64,000 nucleotides of DNA from a bacterium (GTDB lineage Bacteria > Myxococcota_A > Bradymonadia > Bradymonadales > Bradymonadaceae). The DNA lies in the NCBI GenBank assembly GCA_030427705.1, contig JAUIBR010000001.1:62001-126000 (forward strand). Direction: 5' to 3'. Both the position numbers and the translations under genes were made by a program. The notes beneath the pieces are model-generated. The model worked only from the letters and a program-made list of their open reading frames with translations. It was not told the DNA's origin and ran no database searches. Shown piece by piece: positions 43,229 to 52,351 of the stretch (position 1 is its first letter; every line of letters starts with the position of its first letter).

Positions 43229-43270
43229 AACAAGAACCCGGAGACCTTGTTCCCCAGCGTTCATGCGGGT
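43229..43270 (+). repeat. Interrupted-palindrome repeat, copy 4 (core 43229-43252)
   Basis: Core arms AACAAG and CTTGTTC around loop AACCCGGAGAC (plus strand), followed by a tail ending in TTCATGCGGGT. Copies 3 and 8 share this tail closely. It lies between the YARHG gene and ppsA, about 51 bp past the former's stop. Confidence 0.88.
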
Positions 43271-43336
43271 TTACGAATAGTGTGAATTCTGGCATGTCAG
43301 GTGCATTGACCTTTTGCGCACTAACTTGGGTGAGAC

Positions 43337-45706
43337 ATGCAATACACGATTGGGCTCGAAAAACTGCGACGTGGGGACGTCGCTCTCGTAGGTGGAAAAA
43401 ACGCGTCGCTCGGGGAGTTGCTGCAATCACTCACCTCCCAAGGCATTCGAGTACCTGGCGGATTCGCGGTCACATCGGATGGGTACCGCGAATTCATCCG
43501 CCACAACGGGCTGGAAGGTCTGATCGAAACGGAGCTCAACGCGTTTAAGAGCGGTCAGAAGTCGCTCCACGCCGCCGGGTCCGCAATTCGAGCTGCAATT
43601 GCCCACGGGGAGTTTTCCCAAGTCCTTGAAACGGCGATTCGCGAGGCATACGCCGCGATGGAGGGACGGACCCAATCGAACATCAGCGTCGCGGTACGGT
43701 CCAGCGCGACTGCGGAAGATCTACCGGAGGCTAGCTTCGCCGGGCAGCAGGAGACGTACTTGAACGTAACCGGAGTCGATGCGGTGCTTCGCGCCGTCCG
43801 CCTCTGCTTTTCGTCGCTCTATACCGACCGAGCCATTACCTATCGCGAACTTCATGGATTCGAGCATCACCTCGTCGCGCTCTCGGCCGCTGTCCAACAA
43901 ATGGTCAGGTCGGACAAGGGGTCTTCAGGCGTCGCGTTTACACTCGATACCGAAACAGGATTTCCAAATCTCATTTTGATTAACGGCGCATGGGGCTTGG
44001 GCGAGAACGTCGTCAAAGGCGCCGTTACACCGGATGAGTTTCGGGTGTTTAAGCCGCTACTCTCGACACCAGGCAAGAGCCCTATTTTGAGCCGTCGATT
44101 GGGATCAAAAGCCCAGAAGATGATCTACACCGCCGGCGGGACCACGAACGTGGTAACGACCGACGAGGAGCGCGCGACTTACGTACTTTCGGACAACCAG
44201 ATTCTCGAGCTCGCCAGGTGGTGCGAAAAAATCGAAAAGCACTATCAAACCCCCATGGACATCGAGTGGGCGGTGGATGGATTCACCAACGAACTCTTCA
44301 TCGTTCAAGCGCGCCCCGAAACCGTCCGGAGCCGCGAAGGGACGGCGTTCGAAGTCTTTGAACTCTTGGAAAAAGGCGCACCTTTGACGGACGGTGTCGC
44401 GGTTGGCGCCGCAATCGCGTCGGGCAAGGCATTCGTTTTGGATAGCATGGAGCAAGCCCACCGCTTTGAAGACGGGGGCATTCTGGTCGCCAACATGACC
44501 GACCCGGATTGGGTACCGGTCATGAAACGCGCTTCCGGGGTCGTCACCAACCATGGCGGCCGAACCAGCCATGCCGCGATCGTCAGCCGAGAACTGGGCG
44601 TCCCAGCCATAGTGGGCTGTGGCGATGCAACGTCGTCGATCGAAGATGGTGAGACGATTACGATCTCTTGTGCCGACGGGCCGGTGGGCCACGTCTACCA
44701 AGGTACGTTGAAGTTCGAATCGACACCGATCGACTTATCCGACCTACCCGAACCCAAAACGCGAATCATGCTCAACGTCGCGGACCCAGATGCCGCAATG
44801 CGTTGGTGGAAACTCCCTGTGAAGGGTATCGGATTGGCGCGGCTTGAGTTTGTCATTGAGCATCAGGTCAAAGTCCACCCCATGGCGCTTGTGCGTTATG
44901 CAAAACTGAACCCAACCCCCAAAGCGCTAGTTGACGCGATCACCGCTGGCTATGACGACAAGGAGCAATACTTCGTCGATACACTGGCCGAAGGTGTGGC
45001 GACGCTCGCAGCAACGCAATTTCCGGAGCCTGTCGTCGTTCGGATGAGCGACTTCAAAACGAACGAATATGCCGGGTTGGTTGGTGGCGAGCAGTTTGAG
45101 CCTACTGAAGCCAATCCAATGATCGGGTTCCGGGGCGCAAGTCGTTACTATAGCGAAGCATACCGCGATGGCTTCAAGCTTGAATGCCGTGCGATGCGCA
45201 AGGTGCGCGAGGAAATGGGCTTCGAAAACGTCGTGCTGATGATCCCGTTCTGCCGAACGCTTGAGGAAGCCGACCGTGTCTTGGAAGTAATGGCCGCCGA
45301 GGGACTGCGCCGCGGGGAAAATGGTCTCGAAATCTACGTCATGGCTGAGATTCCAAGCAATATCATCCTCGCCGAGGAGTTCGCCCAGCGATTCGATGGT
45401 TTTTCGATCGGCAGCAATGATCTGACGCAGCTAACCCTTGGTATCGACCGCGACAATGGGGCGCTCTCTGAGTTGTTCGATGAACGCAACCCAGCGATCA
45501 AACGCAGCATCGCAGACCTCATTGCACGCGCCCACAAACATCAAAAACATGTTGGCATCTGCGGTCAGGCACCAAGTGACCATCCGGACTTCGCAGAGTT
45601 CTTGGTCAAAGAGGGGATCGATGCGATTTCCCTCAACCCAGACAGCGTTATCGACGTCGTGCGCAGGGTCGCTGCGACGGAAGCTGAAAAAAATACAAAC
45701 ACGTGA
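43337..45706 (+). CDS. ppsA: Phosphoenolpyruvate synthase
   Basis: Full-length PEP synthase (789 residues). The ATP-grasp part has LVGGKNASLGEL and AVRSSATAEDLPEASFAGQQE; the phosphohistidine block is TNHGGRTSHAAIVSRELGVPA; the C-terminal barrel has IGSNDLTQLTLGIDRD and HVGICGQAPSDHPDF. It converts pyruvate and ATP to PEP, AMP and phosphate for gluconeogenesis, which fits growth on amino acids or prey. ATG 43337 with GGGTGAG nearby. Followed 12 bp later by the SDR gene. Confidence 0.96.
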   Translation: MQYTIGLEKLRRGDVALVGGKNASLGELLQSLTSQGIRVPGGFAVTSDGYREFIRHNGLEGLIETELNAFKSGQKSLHAAGSAIRAAIAHGEFSQVLETAIREAYAAMEGRTQSNISVAVRSSATAEDLPEASFAGQQETYLNVTGVDAVLRAVRLCFSSLYTDRAITYRELHGFEHHLVALSAAVQQMVRSDKGSSGVAFTLDTETGFPNLILINGAWGLGENVVKGAVTPDEFRVFKPLLSTPGKSPILSRRLGSKAQKMIYTAGGTTNVVTTDEERATYVLSDNQILELARWCEKIEKHYQTPMDIEWAVDGFTNELFIVQARPETVRSREGTAFEVFELLEKGAPLTDGVAVGAAIASGKAFVLDSMEQAHRFEDGGILVANMTDPDWVPVMKRASGVVTNHGGRTSHAAIVSRELGVPAIVGCGDATSSIEDGETITISCADGPVGHVYQGTLKFESTPIDLSDLPEPKTRIMLNVADPDAAMRWWKLPVKGIGLARLEFVIEHQVKVHPMALVRYAKLNPTPKALVDAITAGYDDKEQYFVDTLAEGVATLAATQFPEPVVVRMSDFKTNEYAGLVGGEQFEPTEANPMIGFRGASRYYSEAYRDGFKLECRAMRKVREEMGFENVVLMIPFCRTLEEADRVLEVMAAEGLRRGENGLEIYVMAEIPSNIILAEEFAQRFDGFSIGSNDLTQLTLGIDRDNGALSELFDERNPAIKRSIADLIARAHKHQKHVGICGQAPSDHPDFAEFLVKEGIDAISLNPDSVIDVVRRVAATEAEKNTNT

Positions 45707-45718
45707 AAGGGAGGAATT

Positions 45719-46480
45719 ATGCGATTCACGGACAAGGTCGGGATTATCACCGGAGCCGCAAACGGCATCGGAAAAGCAACCGCCTTCAAGCTCGCCGCTG
45801 AGGGGGCAAAAGGGTTGGTGCTCGCCGATATTGACGCGGCGCACGGGGCAGTCGTGGCCTCACAAATCACCGAACAATTTGAGACGAACGCAATATTCGT
45901 AGAAGCCGACTGCAGTCAGGCCGAGGATAACAAAACACTCGTAGACACTGCTGTCGGTAAGTTTGGAAGACTCGATTTCGCGTTTAACAACGCGGGAATC
46001 GAGGGCGCACAGGCACCGCTAGCTGATTATCCTGTCGACATGTTCGACAAGCTGATCTCGATCAACCTTCGGGGCGTCTTTCTGGCGATGAAATTCCAAA
46101 TCCCCGCGATGCTGGAAAGCGGCGGTGGGGCGATTTTGAACATGTCGTCGGTGGCCGGATTGAAAGGGTTCGCGACCCTTTCGCCATATGTCGCGTCAAA
46201 ACACGCTGTCATTGGACTCTCGAAGTCGGCCGCACTGGAATACGCTGCGCAGAATATCCGCGTGAATGTCGTGAACCCAGGTGCGATCGATACCGAGATG
46301 ATCCATCGCATCACGCATGGCAACGAAGCGGCCGAACAAGCCTTCCAGAATCTACAGCCCGTTGGGCGTTATGGAACGCCAAATGAGATTGCCGACTTCG
46401 TGGCCTGGATATGCAGTGATGAAGCCCGATTCGTCACTGGCGTTACCGTCCCGATTGATGGCGGAATCATGGCCGGCTGA
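45719..46480 (+). CDS. Short-chain dehydrogenase/reductase
   Basis: Classical SDR: cofactor motif TGAANGIGKATA (Asp at the end of beta2 in LVLADID suggests NAD+ preference), NNAGIEG, catalytic Ser in MSSVAG, YVASKHA and C-terminal PVGRYGTPNEIADFVAWI and TGVTVPIDGG. 253 residues. Substrate unknown. An excellent ribosome site (GGGAGG) precedes the ATG. It is 12 bp after ppsA and may share its transcript. Confidence 0.93.
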   Translation: MRFTDKVGIITGAANGIGKATAFKLAAEGAKGLVLADIDAAHGAVVASQITEQFETNAIFVEADCSQAEDNKTLVDTAVGKFGRLDFAFNNAGIEGAQAPLADYPVDMFDKLISINLRGVFLAMKFQIPAMLESGGGAILNMSSVAGLKGFATLSPYVASKHAVIGLSKSAALEYAAQNIRVNVVNPGAIDTEMIHRITHGNEAAEQAFQNLQPVGRYGTPNEIADFVAWICSDEARFVTGVTVPIDGGIMAG

Positions 46481-46559
46481 CAACGCCGGTTATTGTTTCA
46501 ATGCGCAACGCGAGCGGCTATCATGCACGCAGTTAGGCTAAGAACCGCATAGGCGTTGT

Positions 46560-48053
46560 ATGCCACCGCTCGAACAGACGGAATTGCACGAAGGGGTGAT
46601 GGTTGCTGGGAAATACCGCATCGTCGGCAAGATAGCCGAGGGCGGTATGGGCAGCATTTTCCGAGCGATCCAGGAACCTCTGGGACGCGATGTCGCGCTA
46701 AAAACGCTGAAGCCGGTCGATGATGACCCGGACAAACGTCGTGAGCGCAATCGCCGATTCTTCCGCGAGGCTGCGCACACCAGCCGTCTGAACCACCCAA
46801 ACACCGTAACGATCATTGACTACGGGGAGCTCGACGACGGCAGCTTGTATTTGGTGATGGAGTTCCTGGAGGGCGAGTCGCTGCGTGACCTCCTGAACCG
46901 ACGTGGCCCGCTTGACCTCGATCTTGCGCTGCATATTGGCACGCAATTGGCGGCGTCGCTCGTCGACGCGCACGAGGCTGGTGTGGTGCACCGCGACCTG
47001 AAGCCGCCAAACATCATGTTGGTCCGGCGTGGTGGCGACCCGCACTTTGTGAAAGTCGTAGACTTCGGCCTCGTGAAACAACTTGAGCGAGATGACGACG
47101 GCACCGACGAGCTGACAAAAGAAAACACCCTCATCGGCTCGCCGATGTACATGGCCCCGGAACGCTTTCTCTACCACAACGCGGACACGCCCTCTGTCGA
47201 TGTCTACGCGGTAGGAATCATGCTCTACGAAATGCTCGTGGGTCGGCCGCCGTTCGAGCGCAGCTCGGATTCGACGGTTCATCACCTGATGATGCAGCAC
47301 ATCCAGTCGGTACCCCCACCCATGGCGACGTTCCGCCCCAACCTATTGCTTCCTGATGGTCTGGAATCCATGATCATGAAGTGCATGGCGAAGAAGGCAG
47401 AGGACCGATTCCAAACCATGGAATCCGTGCTTCGAATGCTGCGCGCGTGCTCGTCAGGTGGTGCTGAGGTCATGGTGCCTGTCCAACCTGCGATGCCAGA
47501 TACCGTTGTGGATGCCGCTCCGCTACATGAACGCGTTCAATACGTCGACGACACAGGACCGACGCGTCCACACAATACGGAGGAGCGGACTCGGCAAATG
47601 CCAACGCGCAATCCAGAGGCAGGAGTCTCAGCGCCAATCCCTGCCGCCCAAACTGCGCCTGTGCATGCAACGGACGAGCAGGAAACAGATTCCGGCGCCT
47701 CGAAACTCCCACTTGTACTTGTGCTTATCACCGTCTGTATCCTGGGAGTCCTCATCGCGTTCGCGGCGACAAAATCCACAGACAAAACGGCAGAGGAAGT
47801 CGGCGATGTGGAGCAGACCAACCCCGACGTCGTTCCAGCTGCCGAACCCACGACACCTGTGAATACCGTTCCCGAACCTGAGATCGCCCCAGAAGAAGCG
47901 GACGCTGGGGCAGAGGCAGCCGAAGAAGCTCAAGAGCCGGAAGCAGCCCCAAATGCTGTAACGACGCCGCCAAAGAAGAAGAAGCGCAAGAAAGCCAAGC
48001 CGAAGAAACAAAAGCCAGAACCGCCCGCCGACGACATCAAGATGTCGCGATAA
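46560..48053 (+). CDS. Ser/Thr protein kinase with C-terminal transmembrane helix and charged tail
   Basis: Kinase domain (about 15-290) with GKIAEGGMGSIFRA, ALKTLKP, VHRDLKPPNIML, VVDFGLVK and GSPMYMAPER. A Pro/Thr linker leads to a membrane helix (KLPLVLVLITVCILGVLIAFAA, about 380-402), then an acidic Pro/Glu segment and a Lys-rich end (PPKKKKRKKAKPKKQK). The C-terminus would lie outside the membrane. It precedes a TPR/PEGA TonB receptor by 18 bp, so these may be co-expressed. No strong ribosome site is seen at ATG 46560. Confidence 0.92.
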   Translation: MPPLEQTELHEGVMVAGKYRIVGKIAEGGMGSIFRAIQEPLGRDVALKTLKPVDDDPDKRRERNRRFFREAAHTSRLNHPNTVTIIDYGELDDGSLYLVMEFLEGESLRDLLNRRGPLDLDLALHIGTQLAASLVDAHEAGVVHRDLKPPNIMLVRRGGDPHFVKVVDFGLVKQLERDDDGTDELTKENTLIGSPMYMAPERFLYHNADTPSVDVYAVGIMLYEMLVGRPPFERSSDSTVHHLMMQHIQSVPPPMATFRPNLLLPDGLESMIMKCMAKKAEDRFQTMESVLRMLRACSSGGAEVMVPVQPAMPDTVVDAAPLHERVQYVDDTGPTRPHNTEERTRQMPTRNPEAGVSAPIPAAQTAPVHATDEQETDSGASKLPLVLVLITVCILGVLIAFAATKSTDKTAEEVGDVEQTNPDVVPAAEPTTPVNTVPEPEIAPEEADAGAEAAEEAQEPEAAPNAVTTPPKKKKRKKAKPKKQKPEPPADDIKMSR

Positions 48054-48071
48054 CCCACGCCAAAACATCAC

Positions 48072-50987
48072 ATGAACAACATTGTTAGAGGGACGCTTTG
48101 GATCGTCTTGGCCCTTTTTCTCAGCACGCCTGCATACGCACAGAAGGTCTCTGCATCCGCGGACGAAGCCGAAGTTGAATTCCGACTGGGAAACCAAGCC
48201 TACCGTGCCGGTGACTACCGCATGGCACTCGGCCACTACTTCGCGTCAAACCGCTTGGTTGCTAACCGAAACGTCATTTTCAACATCGCAAAATGTTATG
48301 AGAATCTGGACGAGTTCGTTGAGAGTTATCGCTACTACCAACGATTTCTAGAGACCGCGAAGTCCGAGAAAGAAGTTGCTTCGGTTCAATCCGATCTGAA
48401 ACGCATCGAGAAACGGATCGCGATTATTGAAGTCGACAGTGAACCGCAAGGTGCAACCATCTACCTGAATCGTGTCGACCTCGGTTCGGTGGGGGTTACG
48501 CCACTCCGCGTGCCTGTCAGCAAGGGGAAGTACACTGTTATCCTGCGCAAGAAGGCATTCGCGGATGCGCAATTCAAAGTGAAGGCTCAGGCGGGCAAGT
48601 CGACGTCGGAGACGGTCAAGCTCAAGCAGCGGCTGGGTTCTGTGCAGTTTGTTGGGGTGCCCGCTGAAGTGCAGGTCCTAATCCCGGGGGCGGATGCGCC
48701 TAAGACCGTGCGGGCGGGTGAAAAGGTGCCTGTCCCGGTTGGCCAACAGACCATCACGGTCTCGAGCCCGGGGTATCGAACGCAAGAAATGGACGTCAAC
48801 GTCACGGACAAGGCCGCAAACAAAGTCGAGTATCAGCTTGAACTCAAGCGGGGCACTTTGGTTGTTCAGTCGACTGAGATCAACTCGGCCATCTTGTTGA
48901 ATGGCGAAGTTGTCGGCTTCACGCCGACGGTCGTGGACGTGCCGGTCGGGCAGTATCAACTGTCTATCCGTGCCGATGGATTCGCCCCCTATATGCGCGA
49001 AATCGAAGTTGTCGCAGACACCCGGCAGGAGGTTGAGGCAACCTTGCAACCTGCGTCTTCGGTCAACGCGGCCTCGGGAACTTCTGAATCGGTCAACCAA
49101 GCGCCGGCCTCGGTGTCCTTGATCTCGTCTAAAGAGATTGAGGCGTTCGCTTACAAGGGCACCGCGGACGCGTTGTCTGGCACCCGCGGCATCTACTACT
49201 CAAACGACCTCACCTACCGAACGATCGGCATCAATGGCTATGCCTCGTTCGGACAGTTCGGAAACCGTACACTCGTGCAGCTTGACGGGCATACGCTCAA
49301 CGACAACTGGGTCGAGGCGTCCTACCACGAGTTTGAGCTGCTTTCGGACATCTACGGCCTCGACCGAATTGAGGTCGTGCGGGGACCAAACTCCGTTCTC
49401 TATGGCTCGGGCGCGTTCCAAGGCGTGGTCAACTACGCCTCGCCGGACCCTGCGGACAAGTTCCAGACGTCGCGAGTTGGCGGCACTGCGTTGTCTGACG
49501 GCACGGCAAGATTGTACGCCCACGTCCGTGAGCCGTTCGAAGATGGCGGTCTGCAACTGTGGGCCGCGGGAGTGGCTGGACAGGGTCGTGACTTCGTAAG
49601 TCCGGCGCGGGTTGGCAGCTCGGATTTCCCCGACGGTCGAGCCGAGGACCAGGGTGACTTCACCGCATATACACTGCATGCAAGGGGTGCCTGGAAGGAT
49701 TTCACCGTTGCAGCATTCCTACATAATCGAGACCAGCAAGCCGCGGGGGCTGCATATGAGACGCTGTACAACGTCAAGCGACAGCGCGAATCGGACACCC
49801 GTGGATATCTAGATCTGCGCTACGAACGTGACTTTGATGCATTCGAACTCAACGCGCGTGCGTACTACGATGTGTACACCTATCGAGGGCGCTTCCCGTA
49901 TGCCCCGGAAGATGGTGGCGACCTGAAAGACTCGTTCGATGGGCAATGGGGCGGGCTAGACCTGAAGGGCACCTTCAAGCCTTTTGCCGGCGCGCGTTGG
50001 ACAGTGGGAACTGAGTTCGTGCGCCACTTCCAACAAAACACCCAGAGTGAGTACACGGTAGACGGTGAGGTCCTCAATCTTGAGACCCCGTTCACGAAGA
50101 TCTCGGCACTGGCGGTGCTGCGGCAGGACATCGGTAAGTCGTTCGGAATTTGGGCTGGCGCCCGATATGATATCTGGCTTTTTGACGCCCTTCCCAGCCC
50201 GGATGGGAATGGTGAGGAATCACGCGAGATTCCCAACATTAATCCTCGTTTTGTCGTGATCTATAACCCTGTCGAATCCTCGACGATCAAGGGCATCGTA
50301 TCCCGCGGTTTTCGCGCACCATCGGTCTATGAACTCACTTACAACGACGGTGGTTTCACGCAGGAGTCTGCGCCAGATTTGGACCCTGAATCGATTCTGA
50401 CCTTTGAGGTCGAATACACGCAGAACCTCATGCTGGGGTGGGATGCAGTTCTGGATCTGTATGTGAACAAGATCGAAAGTCGAGTCGAAGCGGTTGGTGA
50501 GGGTCTTGAGACCGACCCGGTCCAATTCCAAAACTCCGATGCTGACCTCTGGACTGCCGGGCTCGGCTTGGAGTTGCGCCGCAATTTCTTCAAAGGCTGG
50601 ATGCTGGCGGGCCAATACTCGCTCCAACAAACCCGAGAGGGTGACCTCTCGGACGTGTTTTCCAGCGAGGATGAGATTCCAAACTCCCCCGCCCACCTGG
50701 CCTCGTTAAAGGTTGTCGTGCCCCTCATCGGCCAGAGCCTCAATATGGCCAATCGCATTCGATACGAGTCTCCTCGGCTCGACCGCGAAGCCAACAAGAC
50801 CGAACACGTCATCTTGTGGGACCTCGTGTTCACCGGCTCTGCGACGGTCGTGCCCGTTTCCTACGCATTCCGAATCGAGAACCTCCTCGATTGGAGGCAC
50901 TCACACCCCGTCGGTGACGAATTCCTCGACCTCACACTCCAACAACAACGCCGCACGTTCATCCTAGACCTTTCCGTCCAGTTCTAA
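48072..50987 (+). CDS. TonB-dependent outer membrane receptor with TPR and PEGA N-terminal domains
   Basis: Signal peptide to PAYAQ. Residues 30-125 are TPR-like (AEVEFRLGNQAYRAGDYRMALGHYF), followed by PEGA-type beta domains (VDSEPQGATIYLNRVDLGSVGVTPLRVPVSKGKY; ILLNGEVVGFTPTVVDVPVGQYQLSI). The plug and barrel follow from about 340: VSLISSKEIEAFAYKG, LVQLDGHTL, DIYGLDRIEVVRGPNSVLYGSGAFQGVVNY. The last residues end in Phe (LDLSVQF), as usual for outer-membrane barrels. No clear TonB box is seen. The receptor likely takes up a siderophore or polymer; the fused PEGA part might bind the cell wall (inference). The stop overlaps copy 5 of the repeat. Confidence 0.9.
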   Translation: MNNIVRGTLWIVLALFLSTPAYAQKVSASADEAEVEFRLGNQAYRAGDYRMALGHYFASNRLVANRNVIFNIAKCYENLDEFVESYRYYQRFLETAKSEKEVASVQSDLKRIEKRIAIIEVDSEPQGATIYLNRVDLGSVGVTPLRVPVSKGKYTVILRKKAFADAQFKVKAQAGKSTSETVKLKQRLGSVQFVGVPAEVQVLIPGADAPKTVRAGEKVPVPVGQQTITVSSPGYRTQEMDVNVTDKAANKVEYQLELKRGTLVVQSTEINSAILLNGEVVGFTPTVVDVPVGQYQLSIRADGFAPYMREIEVVADTRQEVEATLQPASSVNAASGTSESVNQAPASVSLISSKEIEAFAYKGTADALSGTRGIYYSNDLTYRTIGINGYASFGQFGNRTLVQLDGHTLNDNWVEASYHEFELLSDIYGLDRIEVVRGPNSVLYGSGAFQGVVNYASPDPADKFQTSRVGGTALSDGTARLYAHVREPFEDGGLQLWAAGVAGQGRDFVSPARVGSSDFPDGRAEDQGDFTAYTLHARGAWKDFTVAAFLHNRDQQAAGAAYETLYNVKRQRESDTRGYLDLRYERDFDAFELNARAYYDVYTYRGRFPYAPEDGGDLKDSFDGQWGGLDLKGTFKPFAGARWTVGTEFVRHFQQNTQSEYTVDGEVLNLETPFTKISALAVLRQDIGKSFGIWAGARYDIWLFDALPSPDGNGEESREIPNINPRFVVIYNPVESSTIKGIVSRGFRAPSVYELTYNDGGFTQESAPDLDPESILTFEVEYTQNLMLGWDAVLDLYVNKIESRVEAVGEGLETDPVQFQNSDADLWTAGLGLELRRNFFKGWMLAGQYSLQQTREGDLSDVFSSEDEIPNSPAHLASLKVVVPLIGQSLNMANRIRYESPRLDREANKTEHVILWDLVFTGSATVVPVSYAFRIENLLDWRHSHPVGDEFLDLTLQQQRRTFILDLSVQF

Positions 50988-51026
50988 ACAAGAACCCGGA
51001 GACCTTGTTCTCCAATAGTACTGCCG
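50987..51026 (+). repeat. Interrupted-palindrome repeat, copy 5, left flank of the RAYT-like gene
   Basis: Core arms AACAAG and CTTGTTCT around the loop AACCCGGAGAC (core 50987-51011, plus strand). Its first base is the last base of the TonB receptor stop codon. The 16-bp tail matches copy 4 at 8 positions. It lies 120 bp before the RAYT-like ATG and faces copy 6 in opposite orientation. Confidence 0.88.
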
Positions 51027-51130
51027 CTTCGGGCGCCTCGGCTTTTCTTAGAATCTACATTTTCAATAAATCTTCGCAACGATTCTGGCCTGCGTACGAG
51101 AACGTCTCTGAACACAAATGGAGACGACTC

Positions 51131-52084
51131 ATGACGGCCCCAAAATTCGCAGCACCGAATCAACTTGTTGAGATTTCCAGACGAATCATCCATCGACAGC
51201 ATAGACTACGCCCTGGCAGGGACTCCCGTGAATTGATGGGTTACATGCTTGCCAAGGCTGCAAACGACCATGGCCAACAGGTCAGCGTTGCATGCGGCAT
51301 GTCGAATCACCATCACGCTCAGATTCTCGATCTAACAGGGAATCGGGGCGCTTTCATGCAGCAGTTTCATTCCAATCTAGCTCGTAAGCGTAACCTCCAA
51401 CTCGACACTCGCGAGCAAATGTGGGGAGTGAGCCGACCTGGAGATATGCTGATTCTAGACATGGACAGCATTGTCGAGAGCCTTTTGTATATCAGCCTAC
51501 AACCCGTCGCAGCTGGTTGCGTGGAGCGTTGTTCCGACTGGACGGGGTTGATCATTCTACCGCGTCACTGGGGCTCAGAACTGACATTCCAGCGCCCTGC
51601 AGAGTGTGGCCCTGAGATGCCGGAAACGGTGTCAATTACACCGCTACCACCACCCGGACTCGACCATCTCCCTCTTGACCAGGCGATTGGTTTCGCGGAG
51701 TCGTTGATTGAGCGTCAAGAAGACCGACTTGCCTCAAAGCGTAAGATTCCTGTTCTTGGAATTGAGTATTGTGAAGCCATCAACCCAATGCATACGCCCA
51801 AGACCAAAGCGCCGATCGGGAAGTTGAATCCAAAGTTCCGATGCAAAGACCTGAAGAAACTCTTCCGAGCATTGGCTCGAGAACGATCGCTTCGGCGTGA
51901 GCATGGTGTGGCGCTGCGCGAGTTCTGCTCTGGCAATCGCGACGTCGAGTTCCCATTTGGGACCATACAGATGGTGCGGGTCGCCGGTGCACGGATGAAA
52001 GCGCCGGACGTCAATGATCCACTGACAACTTGCACGACCTGGACAGATTGGCTTCAGAAACTCTGGGACGATTGGGTCAACTAA
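51131..52084 (+). CDS. RAYT-like (Y1/IS200-related) transposase homologue without nucleophilic tyrosine
   Basis: A 317-residue protein. Residues about 10-140 align by eye with REP-associated tyrosine transposases: VACGMSNHHHAQILD gives the NHxH histidines (His60, His62), and LLYISLQPVAAGCVERCSDWTG matches the YI..NPV.AG.V.....W.. block. In RAYTs a Tyr follows in a helix; here that helix (FHSNLARKRN, 79-88) has none. The C-terminal half (FPFGTIQMVRVAGARM) resembles a Myxococcota subfamily of transposase-like proteins. ATG 51131 has GGAGA upstream; an earlier TTG lies inside the repeat and is rejected. It is bracketed by repeat copies 5 and 6 in inverted orientation, as RAYTs are by REPs. A repeat-dispersing role is inferred. 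Confidence 0.75.
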   Translation: MTAPKFAAPNQLVEISRRIIHRQHRLRPGRDSRELMGYMLAKAANDHGQQVSVACGMSNHHHAQILDLTGNRGAFMQQFHSNLARKRNLQLDTREQMWGVSRPGDMLILDMDSIVESLLYISLQPVAAGCVERCSDWTGLIILPRHWGSELTFQRPAECGPEMPETVSITPLPPPGLDHLPLDQAIGFAESLIERQEDRLASKRKIPVLGIEYCEAINPMHTPKTKAPIGKLNPKFRCKDLKKLFRALARERSLRREHGVALREFCSGNRDVEFPFGTIQMVRVAGARMKAPDVNDPLTTCTTWTDWLQKLWDDWVN

Positions 52085-52086
52085 CG

Positions 52087-52113
52087 CAACAACAACAACA
52101 ACAACAACAACAA
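52087..52113 (+). repeat. (CAA)9 microsatellite
   Basis: Nine perfect CAA units start 2 bp after the RAYT-like stop codon. The run is noncoding in the annotated frame. It is the only perfect trinucleotide array of this length noticed in the window. Confidence 0.95.
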
Positions 52114-52351
52114 CCCCAGGGGACTTCCTGCCGGCGGGCTGCCGTCGAACGCACTCCTCTGCCCAAAACCGGCTCGTGAATGCTGGCTTCCACTCGGTTC
52201 GAGTCGGGTAACGATGTTGTTCGACCAATAATCAACCATCTCGTCGAAAACACCCTTACTGCAGCATTCCGAGCCTCGCGCTCATCGAACCTGCACACAT
52301 GAATTGCACCAATCACGCATGGCAACACTCGTGAAGTGCGCTATTGGCGCG
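52114..52351. other. Gene-free stretch downstream of the RAYT-like gene
   Basis: No convincing gene is seen. The longest plus-strand frame here (from ATG 52181) gives about 40 residues without a ribosome site or recognisable motif. The stretch ends at repeat copy 6 and may be part of the same mobile or repeat-flanked unit. Confidence 0.5.

Noticed and set aside
51005-51130. Earlier start of the RAYT-like frame at the TTG within repeat copy 5
   Set aside because: The extra residues are not RAYT-like, and ATG 51131 has a GGAGA site; the overlap with the repeat would be coincidental.
52196-52205. tRNA T-loop-like GGTTCGAGTC after the RAYT-like gene
   Set aside because: The T-stem does not pair and no acceptor stem is present.
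52181-52303. A 40-residue frame in the RAYT-like downstream region
   Set aside because: No ribosome site, no recognised motif, and no supporting context.
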